From: Bolinopsis microptera
Lineage: Eukaryota; Ctenophora; Tentaculata; Lobata; Bolinopsidae
Assembly: GCF_026151205.1 (NCBI RefSeq)
Contig: NC_087079.1
Coordinates: 16,362,945 to 16,426,944 of the forward strand
Reading direction: 5' to 3'
DNA length: 64,000 nucleotides
The notes under the pieces are model-generated. The model did not search any database and had not been told where the DNA came from. It worked only from the letters and a program-made list of their open reading frames with translations. The position numbers and the translations under genes were made by a program. Shown here in pieces: positions 1-12,037 of the stretch (position 1 is its first letter; each line of letters begins with the position of its first letter).

Positions 1-2140
1 ATAATTTTATAAAAACACAAAAGTTGTGAATTAGTATTCTCTGGTGTTGGGCCATCTCTTGGGTGGTGGAGCTCAATTTTGCTTCTTAAAGGTCTAAATT
101 GTGTTATAGGCTAGTTTTAAAGTTGAAAATTGAAAAGTTGCACACGTGGGGACACGCCCAAATTGATAGAAAATTGCTAAAATCACTGAAAATTGTTATT
201 TTCACGATTTTTATCAGCTTTGGAGTCCCGTTGTGATGCGAGTTCTTGCTAAAATATTCTGAAACTTTGCACACTTATTAAAATACATAAGAAATACGAA
301 AATTCAAAATTTTACGTTGATTGGATATTGGATGCGCACGCAACGTCCGCTCAAAGTTTGCAAAAAGTGAGAACTTCACTCTCTTTATTTCGATTAGATT
401 TAGTTCCTGCTTTAACAGTAACATGACAGTTAAATGACATTATATTTGAGTTTAGTGCCAACTTGATAGATTATATAGTTGCATATTCAATCAGTGATCG
501 AAAGATATGCTTACCTAAACACAAGGAAATGTTTTTAAAGGAAAAATTTCGAAATTGTTGAAACTTCCTCCTTATTAATGAAGATATCAGTTTATATTTC
601 GACTTTATAAAATACTCTGACATTACAATCAAAAAGAGATGATATTTGACCAAAACCCATAATCATGGGTAGAGTGGACCGCTGCCAGTGTCTCTCTTTC
701 CAAAACAAAAGGAAATGATATTAATTTGACTGACCGTTCTCAAATGCAAATTCATACCGAGAATGAAATCGGTCGCTCGCTTTTCCCATTCATTCACGGC
801 TTACGAATTGTAATAAAGCTTATTGAATATAGGAAAAGCGAGCGACCGATTTCATTCTCGGTATGAATTTGCATTTGAGAACGGTCAGTCAAATTAATAT
901 CATTTCCTTTTGTTTTGGAAAGAGAGACACTGGCAGCGGTCCACTCTACCCATGATTATGGGTTTTGGTCAAATATATATATACTATATATATATATATA
1001 TATAGACGCTTTTGCAGTCAATTATAGCCTACATTTAAGTGTCCGTAGATTCAAAAGTATAAAAGATACAGTCATTTCGAACCACAGGTCTTGAAGATAA
1101 TCGTTTACACTCCAGTTTACATTATATTAAAAAGTAATTTAACGTCATCATCATCACTTGATGACGTCATCAAGTTAAGTGTTTTTAAAACTTGGTTTTT
1201 AACAAAATAACAACTTTTCAAATCGATTTTTAACCATTAAGGAGTAATTTTATTCAAAATCTGAGGATATTTTTATCTTAGATAATTGTTCAAGCATTCT
1301 GAAAATCTACCGGAAAATTTTCCTACCTTGCTCCTTCATAAAGATATTCGCTATTGAAGTTAGTGCTTTTTTGAAGAATAATTTTATAAAAATACAAAAG
1401 TTGTGAATTAGTATTCTCTGGTGTTGGGCCATCCCTTGGGTTGTGGAGCTCGATTGTGCTTCCTAAAGGTCTAAATTGTGTTATAGGCTAGTTTTAAAGT
1501 TGAAAATCGAAAAGTTGCACACGTGGGGACACGCCCAAATTGATAGAAAATTGCTAAAATTACTGAAAATTGCTGTTTTTACCATTTTTATCAACTTTGG
1601 AGTCCCGTTGTGATCCAAGTTCTATATGAAATCTTCTGAAACTTTGCATGCTTATTAAATTATATATAAAATACTGCTATGCAAAGATTTACGGTGATTC
1701 AATATTGTATGCGCACGCAACGTCCGCTCAAAGTTTGCACGTGCGAAAGGTGAGAATTTTGCTCATTCGTGATTTCGAATAAATTCTGCTTTCCCGCGAT
1801 ATTTAAATGGAATTATATATGAATTTAATGCCAACTTGAATGAGTAAAAAGTGCCATATTCAGTCAGGTAAAATTTTGAAATCGATGAAATTACCTCCTA
1901 ATTATTAATATAAATATTAATGAAGTTATGAGTTTACATTTCGGCTTTGTAAATTATCCTGACATTATAATCAAAAAGAGATGATATTTGACCAAAACCC
2001 ATAATCATGGGTAGAGTGTACCGCTGCCAGTGTCTCTCTTTTCCAAACAAAAGGAAATGATATTAATTTGAATAACCGTCCGCAAATGCAAATTGATACC
2101 GAGAATGAAATCGGTCGCTCGCTTTTTCCATTCGATCACG
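1..2140. repeat. Large direct repeat pair
   Basis: Bases 1 to about 780 match about 1378-2130 (about 85-90 percent by eye): both begin ATAATTTTATAAAAA and run through the shared GCGCACGCAACGTCCGCTC block. The second copy carries only the left arm of the palindrome described next. No coding frame is seen. Confidence 0.8.
642..976. repeat. Palindromic (foldback) element with about 145-bp arms
   Basis: Left arm starting ATATTTGACCAAAACCCAT (642) is the reverse complement of the right arm ending at 976, with a spacer of about 40 bp at 790-832. A solitary left arm recurs at about 1984-2130. It fits a MITE or foldback transposon; target duplication is not resolved. Confidence 0.85.
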
Positions 2141-2219
2141 GCTTACGAATTGTAATTGGTAATAAAGCTTATTGATTAGCTAATCAATATAAGTTGCTAA
2201 TACAATATAAGTTGCCTCA

Positions 2220-3740
2220 TTCCTGGGGCACGAAGACTGGGGCAGGAATTTGAGCCACATTGACGATCAACAATCCATTGTTACAACAACATGACATTGC
2301 ATTTCAACATAGCTGACATTGCTGAACCAACGTCAACAATCTTAAGAGTATAATGCTGGACACGAAGGGAAACACACAACGTAAGGTTTGAAATTTCCGT
2401 AAAACTACATCATTAGAGCAGCTGTAAAAACATTTAACTTTAAGATAAGCAGAATTTGAGCCAAATTGACGATCAACATGAATGCATTGCCTACAACAAT
2501 GACATTGCATTTCAACATAGCTGACATTGTTGTACCAACGCGCTCCCACTAAATCGCTCATCTAAATTTTAAGAAAATTATTGTGAAAAGGCCCTGAAGG
2601 TATAATTATAAAAGTAATCTTTTTCGGTGTATTTTTGGACGCTGATTCCGAATCACCCCCATATGACGTAGGCGGTCAAATTAATGCTTCCCTGGAGAGT
2701 TATGGGCAACAAAACTGTTTTGGTCACGTACATGAAAGGCTAGTAAAACAAGAATTTGATTGTTTAGGGCCTAACATGCAAATTATTTGTTTGATTAGGC
2801 AACAACATGGTCTCGCACTTGCTATTATTGTACCCTGAAATCCGAAATATCAGATTACGATTATCACTATCAGATTACGATTAATCTTCATTGTATCAAT
2901 CATACTATGTTTCCAGAACCTTCAACGGTTTCTTTATTCTGAGAATTAACATCGCGAAAATAGTGTTGACAAATATTGTCGTGACCCCAATATTTCTAAG
3001 AATGAAGACACCAAATGGTTATGAGTTTTACATGAACATGACAAAACAAATGAAAAGGAAGCCCTCCTGCAAACTTCTTTGTTGAATTTCTTTGTTCAGG
3101 TGAGAAGTTGCGCAAAAGAGAAAAATAATAAAAACTTAAGATGTTCGTCTGTCGAACTTAGTACAGAGTAGCAGGATATTGATTTACTTGAAGATAACAC
3201 CCGCCTCGCCCCTTCTTTTATGTTTACAAATATATAAGAACTAGAAGTAGGGACGGTGACAACACTATAGCTTGCACAAAAGAGATTATTAACGACTATT
3301 GTTATTAAAAAGTAGCACATCTTATCGAGCTCACGTTATATAAAATCTCTGACAGTTAAACTCAGCATCACTACGAAATGACCATTTTGAGTTCCGCACT
3401 CCTCTTCATCTCCTTGCTATCACGCTCTAGCCAGCTACCCACACTGGTCTAAACAATTCAAATGGAGCTCGGCTGGCTCTTTGCTAGGGTACAGCTGTAT
3501 CTCCATGACAGAACCAAGACCACAAGACTGGAACGATAACAAGTTGTGTCAGCTATTTTGGAATGCAGTATTGTAACAATAGTTAATAGCTAATATAATA
3601 ATAATATAAGTTGCCCCCTTCCTGGGGCAGGAATTTGAGCCAAAATGACGATCAACAATCCATTGTTTGTTGTTACAACAATGACATTGCATTTCAACAT
3701 AGCTGACATTGCTGTACCAACGTCAATAATCTTAAGAGTG
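2220..3740. repeat. Dispersed repeat units around 2220-2560 and 3610-3740
   Basis: A block with GGGGCAGGAATTTGAGCC, GACGATCAACA and CATTGCATTTCAACATAGCTG occurs at 2230-2350, 2450-2550 and 3620-3740. Bases 2580-2780 also resemble 51810-51960 (AAAGGCCCTGA, CATATGACGTAGG, ACTGTTTTGGTCACGT). No gene is supported here. Confidence 0.65.
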
Positions 3741-4095
3741 ACCGGTGACGGTTAGTGACCCGATGAGCCCCACTTCTTGTCAAATTATTTTTTGGATTAC
3801 GACCCAATCATGAAGTAAAAAGTAAAAGCTGCAGTTTAACGGCAAAATAAAGCTAATTTTAGTTCATTAACGTCATACTCATAGGTGTGGAGGATCAATA
3901 CGGCTACTTTTAATTCTTTAAACTTAAAGTTTTAAGTTCAAAGTTTGAACTTGATACATGTTCAATGTTAACTTTAAGTATCACAAATATCGCGCGAGAG
4001 AAGTGGCATGCAACGTATGTCAAGTTTGAACCAAAATACCCTTCTCTGCGTCAGCTGCATGCAATTACATACATGCTACATGAAGAGGTCTCCTC

Positions 4096-4380
4096 CTAGT
4101 CGTTGGAGTGGCCTGCATCACACACATCTCTTCTACGGCGTAACATGTTCCTCCATTCCACTCGCTTTAGAGCCAACTGTTTTACTGCATCTCTGCTGAT
4201 GTTATCGACACCTGTAAATTCAGCCGCATCCTCGAGTACACAGGCCATCCAGCCTTTGCGGGGTCGTCCTCTCAGTCTTTTTCCATAGTTTGGTTTCCAA
4301 TCCAGTAAGAAATTGCGGGAAACCGCGTTTCTGGCATTCTGACAACATGTCCGTTCCACCAATGGTACCACCAATGGCAT
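4096..4380 (-). pseudogene. LINE (non-LTR retrotransposon) C-terminal fragment
   Basis: The minus strand contains GHVVRMPETRFP in one frame and, after a frameshift, LLDWKPNYGKRLRGRPRKGWMACVLED and DAVKQLALKRVEWRNMLRR (cores RGRPRKGWM and EWRNML). This is the common tail after the reverse transcriptase of many LINEs. It is truncated and frameshifted. Confidence 0.75.
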
Positions 4381-4469
4381 GCAATTACAAGCTCAAAAAC
4401 GCTACTGACTATTTCTCCATAAAAAGCACTTAATAGCGTAAGAGGTGATTTTAAACGATTCCGCGTCCA

Positions 4470-5880
4470 CCGTCCAATTCGGCGTTCGTCTTGGTACATG
4501 GTAGGTTATAAACCTACAATGCATAATCAAAAAAGCTATAAAAATATATTTTATAAGTATCAAATTAGATGTGCTTTTGGCAAAAATACAATCTGCTCCA
4601 TCCAAAAAAGTCAAAAAGTGTTTAAAACTTAAAATTTTCGCGCGCACTAATTCATTGTTATACTTTATTAGAGGACTTCGACACGCCGCGCAAACTAGCA
4701 TTCTTGTTTCGAGATGGTTGCTTCGAGATGGTTGCAAAGCCAAAAGCATCTGCATCGATCTGGAATGGTTGACATCGTCAATTTAAAATATTTTAGTTCC
4801 ATGTCATAGTATTGGGTATTTTCTTTGTATAATTTGTTCTACCCCTCTCGCTTGCAGTAGCGCGCGACCGCGCGTCACGCAGTTCGCTTAGACTTATGGC
4901 TATTATACTAGGTGAGCCATATATAACATTTTATAGAAAAGAATAATTTGATTATGCTATGCTACGACCAAAAATTATTGTGACACGGAACCACAATTTT
5001 ATATGAGTTGCGCATATTGTTACCATTTTACATTCACGAAAATATTTGTTTCGAATCGTCGACGTGCCCAACTCGGCGTGTGTTTTGGTAAATTATGAAC
5101 CTACAACAAGTTACACCGTAATATTATATGAAAATCGGGCGCTGAAGCAAATATTACTGGTATGGGCCGCGCTCAGCCTGTTATTCCGCCGAATCTCTAT
5201 TTTACGTTTATATAAATACCTCAGTACACATTGTCATACGTTGTATGACCCGCCGCACACGAGTGGGCGGCCCCCCTGTATCGTAAAAAGTGAAAAAACT
5301 CAAAGACTGTAAGGGTTACGACGTGATAATACAAAGTACACAGTAGTTTTTGGTGATATTTGATAAAGTCGCAGGACTCTTTTTGAATCAATTGTTGTCA
5401 AGATCAGATATGTAAATTGATTATTAACTATGTTTTTACGTATCTTTATTGATGTGGATTCATCGTCTGTACTAATTCCAAACGTTTCTATCGACTAAAA
5501 AGTCTTGACCATTGTTAATGATCTGGCCCGGCGCGCGCTACTTCGTAGCTCGTGCCATCGGGCCAACATTTCGAGAAGAAATCGGCGCGCGCTACTTCGA
5601 AGAAATTTAGACGAGTAACATCCGTCAAAAAAGTCAAGAAATACATTTTAATTTCATCATGATATATTATTATTATAGTACATATTGGCGGTGGAGATGC
5701 AAGACATTCTTGGCCTGGTAGCACTCTACACTCTAGCTCGGAACCCAACCCAAGTAACCCAAGTAACCCTTGTAGCGCGATGCGTTACTGTGCCGCGCCG
5801 CGCACTCAATAAGGCTTAGATCGGCGAGATGCGCTACTGTGCCGCGCCGAGCTGCCATGAATTGACATCGTCAATTAAAA
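4470..5880. repeat. GC-richer dispersed repeat family
   Basis: AACTCGGCGTG plus TTGGTA and ATAAACCTACAA-like motifs occur near 4480 and 5065, and in reverse near 62335-62380. The related end GATCGGCGAGATGCG...GACATCGTCAATT occurs at 5820-5880 and reversed near 62580-62640. No coding capacity recognised. Confidence 0.55.
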
Positions 5881-5941
5881 GTAACCCATATATAGTGATT
5901 GTTGATATCGAATTAGTTTTCTTTTTTTTTAAAGAAAAAAA

Positions 5942-6054
5942 GGGGGACCCCAACCCATGTAGCTGAGACACCTCACAGCAAATAGACCAAAGTGGCTCTT
6001 GCTTGTGATCGGTGCATCAACTACCCGCCGAAGCAGTGGGTTGGGAGTCCCCCC
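5942..6054. repeat. Terminal-hairpin-like inverted repeat
   Basis: GGGGGACCCCAACCCA at 5942 is mirrored by TGGGTTGGGAGTCCCCCC ending 6054, closing a loop of about 80 bp. It sits just downstream (in minus orientation) of the retroelement ORF fragments and may be its 3' end. Confidence 0.55.
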
Positions 6055-6306
6055 TGGGATCATTTCGTCCGTAAAATTGTATACAATATAAAATAGTACA
6101 GTAAAATATCTACAAAATTTACATAAACAAATCTTGGAGATGAGGTTGAAGGATACGTCTTGCAGTTCAAGATGCTGGGCTGTTGGCCTTCCTCTGATTC
6201 AAGTGTTGCAATTGGCAAAGCACAATACAGAGATAGCGGAAATTGTCCACTGCTACCAATATTATATATGAAATATCAACAATCAGATATATACACATCT
6301 ACTCCA

Positions 6307-6609
6307 TCATAGGGGCAGGGATGAGGTTATAAGAGACTTCTGATAGTGGTGTCTCATATTTGCTGTCCATTTTTTTCCTCTGTACCCTCGTAGAGCTATG
6401 AGTGTGGTTCTTAACATAGCGAATCTTATTCTTGTCCTTACATGTCTTACCACATCGCAATACCTCTCTTTTCTTCCTCTGATTCCCCTCAGTGCAATGA
6501 GTGTACTTCTTAACAGATCGAATCTGAATCGTGTTCTGATATTGATTGAAATAAATTTTCGTGCACATACAGAATGAATGGTTAATAATTTAATATATAT
6601 GTAGACCAA
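6307..6609 (-). pseudogene. Displaced C-terminal tail of the same retroelement ORF, in two copies
   Basis: Minus-strand frames contain RFRFDLLRSTLIALRGIRGRK and, about 34 codons later, RIRFAMLRTTLIALRGYRGKK (cores LLRSTLIALRG and MLRTTLIALRG). This is the terminal motif expected about 20 residues after the end of the 7334-8107 frame. It is therefore either a downstream exon of that gene (intron 6610-7333) or a separated fragment; the tandem copy shows local duplication. Confidence 0.5.
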
Positions 6610-7333
6610 GCTCTGTGCACGGGATGCTTCCTGGAAGAATCCAGTTCTTTTAGCGGGGCACCCTACCTAAAGCCAAATTGAGATATAATAATCATATTCC
6701 TAGAGAAATAATCAGAAATCGAATACCAATCAAATAATATGATATATATGAGTAGTAACCATATTTACTATGCAAAATGCCCCAACCACATAGTGTAAAT
6801 TTATATAGAATTCAAATTCCATATCATCATTAAACCTCAATACCTAGTCAATGTAATAGCCCAAGCAAAATTAAATAACTTCTTATATACCTTACTGTCA
6901 TACTACAAATTAATTAAACATTTGAAATCTGTTGACCAGAGAATAAATTTCTAAGCCTAATGCAAGTGAAATAATTTAGATGCAATAATGAATGCCTAAT
7001 GTGAGTATCATTTGTCAATGTCCTTGTAAAAAAGTCTGTACAAGAGATATGAGTAACTAATATAGAAGAAAAAACAGGAAGTTGTCGTCTGTTGTAAAAT
7101 AAATAAAATATCTAGAATATAAATTAGAATATAAAATAACATTCAGTCAATGTGTCGTCAATAAACTGTACAATTATCAAATGTTAAAACTGGGTGATAC
7201 AGTCACCAAAAAAAAATACTAAGTATGATAAGTTAATAAATTAAATGTGGTCTATAAAACTACCACTAAGTATAATAGGTCAATAAATTAAAAGTGGTTT
7301 ATAAAACTACCACTGTGGGAACCCCTTCTCCAG

Positions 7334-8107
7334 TTAAAACATATGATTTTGGACTTGGCTCTTGGCTTCTTTTTTGTGGTCAGCTATCATCTCAGAGACA
7401 CGATCTACAAACACTGTGCAGAGTGATCCCATACCTCCGGAGGTTTTGAAGACTAGAGGGATAAAGGATCCCTTCTCCGACTGAAGTACTCTCTCTTCAT
7501 ACAAATCTTTCTTTTCTTTCTCATGATCTCTATAGATCTTATCTAGTGGCTTAAATGTATTTGTGTCACAGTTAGGATGTGTGACCCTGATGTCATAGAA
7601 TGTTCTTTCAAAAGGTGCATACAATCCGACAGCTGCTACATCAAGACGGGCTTCATCCTGGGTGTTGGTCTTCCTTGAGAATGAGCTTGGTTGGACTGGT
7701 ATGAGTGCTGGTTCTATCCTTACGTCTTTACACTTTGCTTCTCGGAGGAAGAAAGCAGCAGTGTCTCTTATGGCATTGTGGCACATAGAAACGTATCCAC
7801 CTAGTTTACAGTCAAGGGCGTTATAGATACTGTTTACATTTCCGCATGCATATTTAAGGAATACAAACTCCTGCCTGTTCAGAACATAGTTGAGGTCCTT
7901 CAGTGGTAGTGTTGAGAGCCATGTTGAGGCTCCCTTCTCTCTTGCTTGGTCTAGGTGGTTCTTAAGAGGATGATCTGACTCATTATAGAGCACCTTGAAC
8001 CTTTGGGAGAGAACCTCCTCTTTCTGTTTCCTCAGTTCTTTTTTCTTTTCTTTTATCTTGCCCAGGTCCAGCTTGGTAATATCCTGGTCTTGTTGGTTTT
8101 CATTCAT
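7334..8107 (-). CDS. Retroelement-derived ORF with conserved C-terminal domain
   Basis: The 257-aa frame contains EKGASTWLSTLPLKD, ACG...CKLGGYVSMCHNAIRD, CKDVRIEPALIPV, NTQDEARLDVAAVGLYAPFERTFYDIRVTHPNC and FIPLVFKTSGGMGS (cores quoted). This block is the region after the reverse transcriptase in many invertebrate non-LTR-like elements, and is often found alone in cnidarian gene models. The CxCG...H..SC zinc-finger-like segment is shortened here, suggesting an internal deletion. The reverse transcriptase itself is absent. The usual C-terminal tail (LLRTTLIALRG) is displaced to 6360-6500. Whether it is expressed or a decaying fragment cannot be told; the long intact frame favours recent activity or domestication. 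Confidence 0.6.
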   Translation of the reverse strand: MNENQQDQDITKLDLGKIKEKKKELRKQKEEVLSQRFKVLYNESDHPLKNHLDQAREKGASTWLSTLPLKDLNYVLNRQEFVFLKYACGNVNSIYNALDCKLGGYVSMCHNAIRDTAAFFLREAKCKDVRIEPALIPVQPSSFSRKTNTQDEARLDVAAVGLYAPFERTFYDIRVTHPNCDTNTFKPLDKIYRDHEKEKKDLYEERVLQSEKGSFIPLVFKTSGGMGSLCTVFVDRVSEMIADHKKEAKSQVQNHMF

Positions 8108-9040
8108 CCTCTACGATATAATAACACTGTTAGATATTTAAATCTTAAGCGGAAGATAAATCTTTCGAAAAGATAAGGCTTTATTATAGCATTTAATTTT
8201 GCTAATTTTGCTACTATTATGATAAAGGATTAAATACCAAGCATATTGAAGTGTAGTATAGTGTTATTGGACTATGTTTATTTGAAAACAATCACCTTTA
8301 AACTAAATATTGTTGTAATAACAAGGGAATGAGTTTTTCTATTTGAGCTGTTCAGTTCACAGGAAAGCAGATATGGACTGGTTTAAAACTTTTATTTTGG
8401 ATAACGTTTGTTTCAGTAACCATTAAGAACCAGTGGCCTTTTGTAACTGCATCTTCAACCTCAGTTTCATTTTGAAACGTCAAGAGACTGGTAAAGTCAA
8501 ATATTTTGTTACATAAACATTTTTATCAATTTTTGAAGGGTAGTAATTGTTTAGATCATAATTTTTATACGAAACTATCAATGTTTTTTTAATAGCTATT
8601 AGCAGGGTAAAATTTGTTAGGTGTGTTTCTATAAATTTCTCTATTGGAAATTAAAGTTTTTGATCTCTACTATTTATTGTTATTAAAATGCTCATTGTAG
8701 CCAGTTATTTTTAAAAGATTTTCATCATCAACAGATATTTAAAATTTGACGGAATTAGGGGAACAAAACTATTGAAAGGGCCAGGGGATATAGTTATTTC
8801 GAAACATACAATCATGCTAGTTAATTCTTTAAATTTTTCGAATTATATGCTCATTGCTGAATGTGCCGCCATTTTGATGTATATAATCGGCTTTTCTTTA
8901 AATCCTGAAAGTTGATCAGTAACCCCAATATAACTCGTGGAGGCGCAGCCTTTTTTCTTACAAAAGCAGTCCAGGACAACAGTCACCTTCAACTGAAACA
9001 AGAACTGAATGGAGCTGACTCGTATTCTAATCGTATTCTA
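8108..9040. other. Unassigned AT-rich intergenic sequence
   Basis: I see no coding frame, RNA gene or clear repeat here before the transposon copy begins near 9040. Confidence 0.5.
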
Positions 9041-11011
9041 ATCGTAATCATACAAGAAGTTAACTAAGGTCCTCCTAGTCCTAAGCATTATCTTGTTTCA
9101 GAGGGAATGAGTGATTTAAAAAGATGAGGCCAAAGAGTTAGCTGTAAAGAAGGCATTTGTACTCTGTAATTTCTAAGCTAATTTTTTTCGATATTTATAG
9201 CTATTTACTGATCTTGTCTTGACGTATCAGCAAAAGATCACTGGACCTCGTTAGTTGTTAGTCATGTTATGCTGATCCAGTTAGTGACGAGCTATGAAGT
9301 AATCATTCGACCTCATTTAATACTGATCCTATCAATGAAGTAATCAGTGGATCTCGTCAATGCTCATCCTGTCCAGACTGTCAGTGACGAGTTATGAAGA
9401 AATAAATGGCAAGTTGGTCGTTTAGCTCCGGACAGTCTATGCAGGGACTGACCGTGCAGGGACTGTGCATGGAGTGTTCTCTTGTTGTTGTATGGACCGT
9501 GCAGGGACCGTGCATAGACTGTCCGGAGCTAAACGACCAACTTCCCAAATAAATGAAGACCTCATTAATTCCCTTGTTCCAAGAAGATATTCCTCTGGTA
9601 ACAACCCCTTCTGGCCTGCTTCTGAACATAATATGAAGATGCGAAAACCTAGTCTACCTAAATTGGAACTTGCTGACTGTATTGGAAAATGGATAACAAT
9701 CGAGAAATGATAATCAGTGCCAGGATATAATCAAAGTTGAATTTGGAATCCAAGGAAAACCTTCCTTTTTTATATTACCATATTGTGCGTTAGTTTGGTG
9801 TGAAGTATTATGTACTTTTTAAAAACTAACAGTGTTTTAACACTGTTAAAATATATCATCTTTAACTGATATCAATTTAGTTTAATATGGGAGTGTGTTC
9901 AGGACTCTGAAAGTGGCATACTCTGATAGCAATGGTATGAAATGGTTAACTTTAGTCAAGGTCTCATGTCTCTACGACCTTCGCTTTTGGCGCAGTGAAT
10001 CTTGCGCTTCAGCGCAATGCGAAAATTCCTGCAGGAACTTCCCGACATTGTAGAGACCTGAAACCTCGACTAAAGTTAATCATTTTCTACTGTTTATATT
10101 AGAGGAGCACACATTTAGAACTCCTCCCATACTCCTTCGTGACTAAATTGACGATTTAGAGAATTTTACCTGTTAAAAATTGGTGAAAAATATGGGCGTG
10201 GCCCAAGTCAGTAAAAAAGACACAAACAATTTTTTGGTTGTTCCTGACCCTATTATAGAGCAACTAATTAGAGGTGATATCTAATTATTTGAACGAAATG
10301 TGGTTTTGTGAACCGCCCTATATTCTACAGCGAATCATGAACATTGAACATGTACATGATAAGAACTTAGAATTGTATGAAGTATGAGTTTATATGAGAA
10401 ATTTATTATGAAATGACCTTTCACTATGCAATTTCGACTAAATTCATGTAGATATCCAATCCAGTTCCATGCACAACTGTTGTTTACATTTGGTCTAGTT
10501 AGACACAATTTGTTTCAGAGTGACTCGATAATCGCAATATCAAATTAAGATATTATTTAAATGGTCCATGTCATGCAATGCGGAAATATCCCCATAAATT
10601 GGCAACTGCCAAAGTGACACTAAAGTTATTGCTAATTCCTTTACAAAACTTAGCAAGTGCTATTAACAATATCCTAATGGATCATGGAAATTGAAATGTT
10701 CAATTTTCTTTTCATAAATAATAATTATAATGCGAAATTTTATTTACCCCAAGTTTGGAGAGTAAGTAGGTTAAACTGGGAATGCCCCTTCCCAGGGACC
10801 ACATTACCCCTGGCCTAATAAACCATTCAGTATCATGGGAGACCATGCACAGCCTCGAATTATAGTATAATGAATTCGAATAAACCTTTTTTGTCTCTAA
10901 AAAAAGGCTTAGAAAACTAGATTTATTTACCTCATTTTACCTCATTTTACCTCATCCCAATTTTGCCTTTTTTGGCTGGCCTCATGAGGTAAAATGAGGT
11001 TGACCCCCCCC
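9040..11011. mobile_element. Copy 1 of a G/C-run-ended inverted-repeat transposon family (left end missing)
   Basis: The segment aligns by eye with 43775-45644: shared TACAAGAAGTTAACTAAG, the 9900-10090 hairpin region, the ATGGGCGTGGCCCAAGTCAG block at 10190, and the terminus CTCATGAGGTAAAATGAGG TTGA followed by a C run at 11011. The left terminus is absent. No transposase frame is visible, so the element is non-autonomous. Confidence 0.8.
9408..9546. mobile_element. 139-bp MITE with 8-bp target duplication inside transposon copy 1
   Basis: Inverted arms of about 36 bp (GGCAAGTTGGTCGTTTAGCT.. and its complement with one mismatch) bound the element. AAATAAAT flanks it on both sides (9400-9407 and 9547-9554), while the sister copy near 44145 has one AAATAAAT and no insert. 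The 8-bp duplication fits the hAT superfamily. Confidence 0.9.
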
Positions 11012-11247
11012 AATTATGTCTTCAATTATCATTCGTGATTATGGGTCCTGATGAATAATGTTGAAATATTTTCATTTTCCATACTATTTTAAAGTACCAT
11101 TTTTCGCCGTCTTAGGGGGGCGCCAAATCGTCGTTTGAATGTGGGACATTTCGAAAACTTAACTAAAGTACTAGCAAAACTGCGTGTTTTGCTCTAGATA
11201 CACACTTTTTTAGAGATTTTACTGGCGTATCCTCTAAAATCGCCTAA

Positions 11248-11377
11248 TTTTGTTAAATTTAAGGGAGGGGCACCAAAACGGGAGGGGCGCCAACAGGGGG
11301 GGGGGGGGCGCCTTTTCGGCGGGGGGGGGGGGGGGGGGGGGCGCCAACGCCCAACAGGCAACGTTACGCCACTGTGG
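11248..11377. repeat. G-run-rich element remnant with CAGTGGCG terminus
   Basis: Long G homopolymers at 11297-11341 separate short GGGGCGCCAAC motifs, and the right edge reads AACGTTACGCCACTG, the complement of the CAGTGGCGTAAC terminus typical of some DNA transposons. Homopolymer length is unreliable. Confidence 0.5.
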
Positions 11378-11480
11378 GTCACAATTAATGTGTGTGACCC
11401 TGATGTCAAAGAATGTTCTGTCAAAGGGCACACACAGTTTAACTGTTGCAAGGTCAAGACGGGCTTCATTCTTAGGGAAA
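11375..11480 (-). pseudogene. Decayed second fragment of the retroelement domain
   Basis: The minus strand reads NEARLDLATVKLCVPFDRTFFDIRVTHINCD (core RTFFDIRVTH), clearly related to the 7560-7670 part of the intact frame. It is cut off at a G-rich element with a CAGTGGCG-type terminus near 11377. Only about 30 codons remain. Confidence 0.6.
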
Positions 11481-12037
11481 CAAGAACTTAAGAGGACCTT
11501 ACAAAGTTTTCTGTTCCAAGACCATTCCATTTCTCTTGACATCCATATTTTTTCTCCTGCTAGGAGTAGCACTTGTTACAGTTGGACTACTTATTGAAGA
11601 CTGGTAATTGTGGCTCGGATATTTGTCTCTATGTTTTGCTTTCTGTGATTTTAACCCTATTATTCCAGACAAATTGACTAGGACTCCTGCAAAAGATTTT
11701 GCCATTCCCTGATCCTACATCACGCACTTGTTGTCGTTCAATCTATCAACAGAGTAACAGACTGAATTTGCTGCACTATTTATATTACCACGCAATCCGT
11801 AATTTTAGACGAGTGCTGGACTGCACTATTTCACAGCTTGTAGAATCATCTTAAAATAAAGCGTATGTTATTGCCCACATTAAGGGGCCTCTTAATAATT
11901 AATTAAATTATTAGCTATCTAAGATTTAATAATAATAACATCTTAAAATGATAATTTAAAATACTTTTTGTGGCCGAAAAACCTGCTATATCAACCTTAT
12001 TTCTTCAAAAAGTTTAACAATTGTCTTCACCAAAAGT
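11481..12037. other. Sequence upstream of the AQR start
   Basis: This should contain the AQR promoter and 5' UTR, but I see no TATA box or other site that I can defend. No other gene is seen. Confidence 0.4.
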
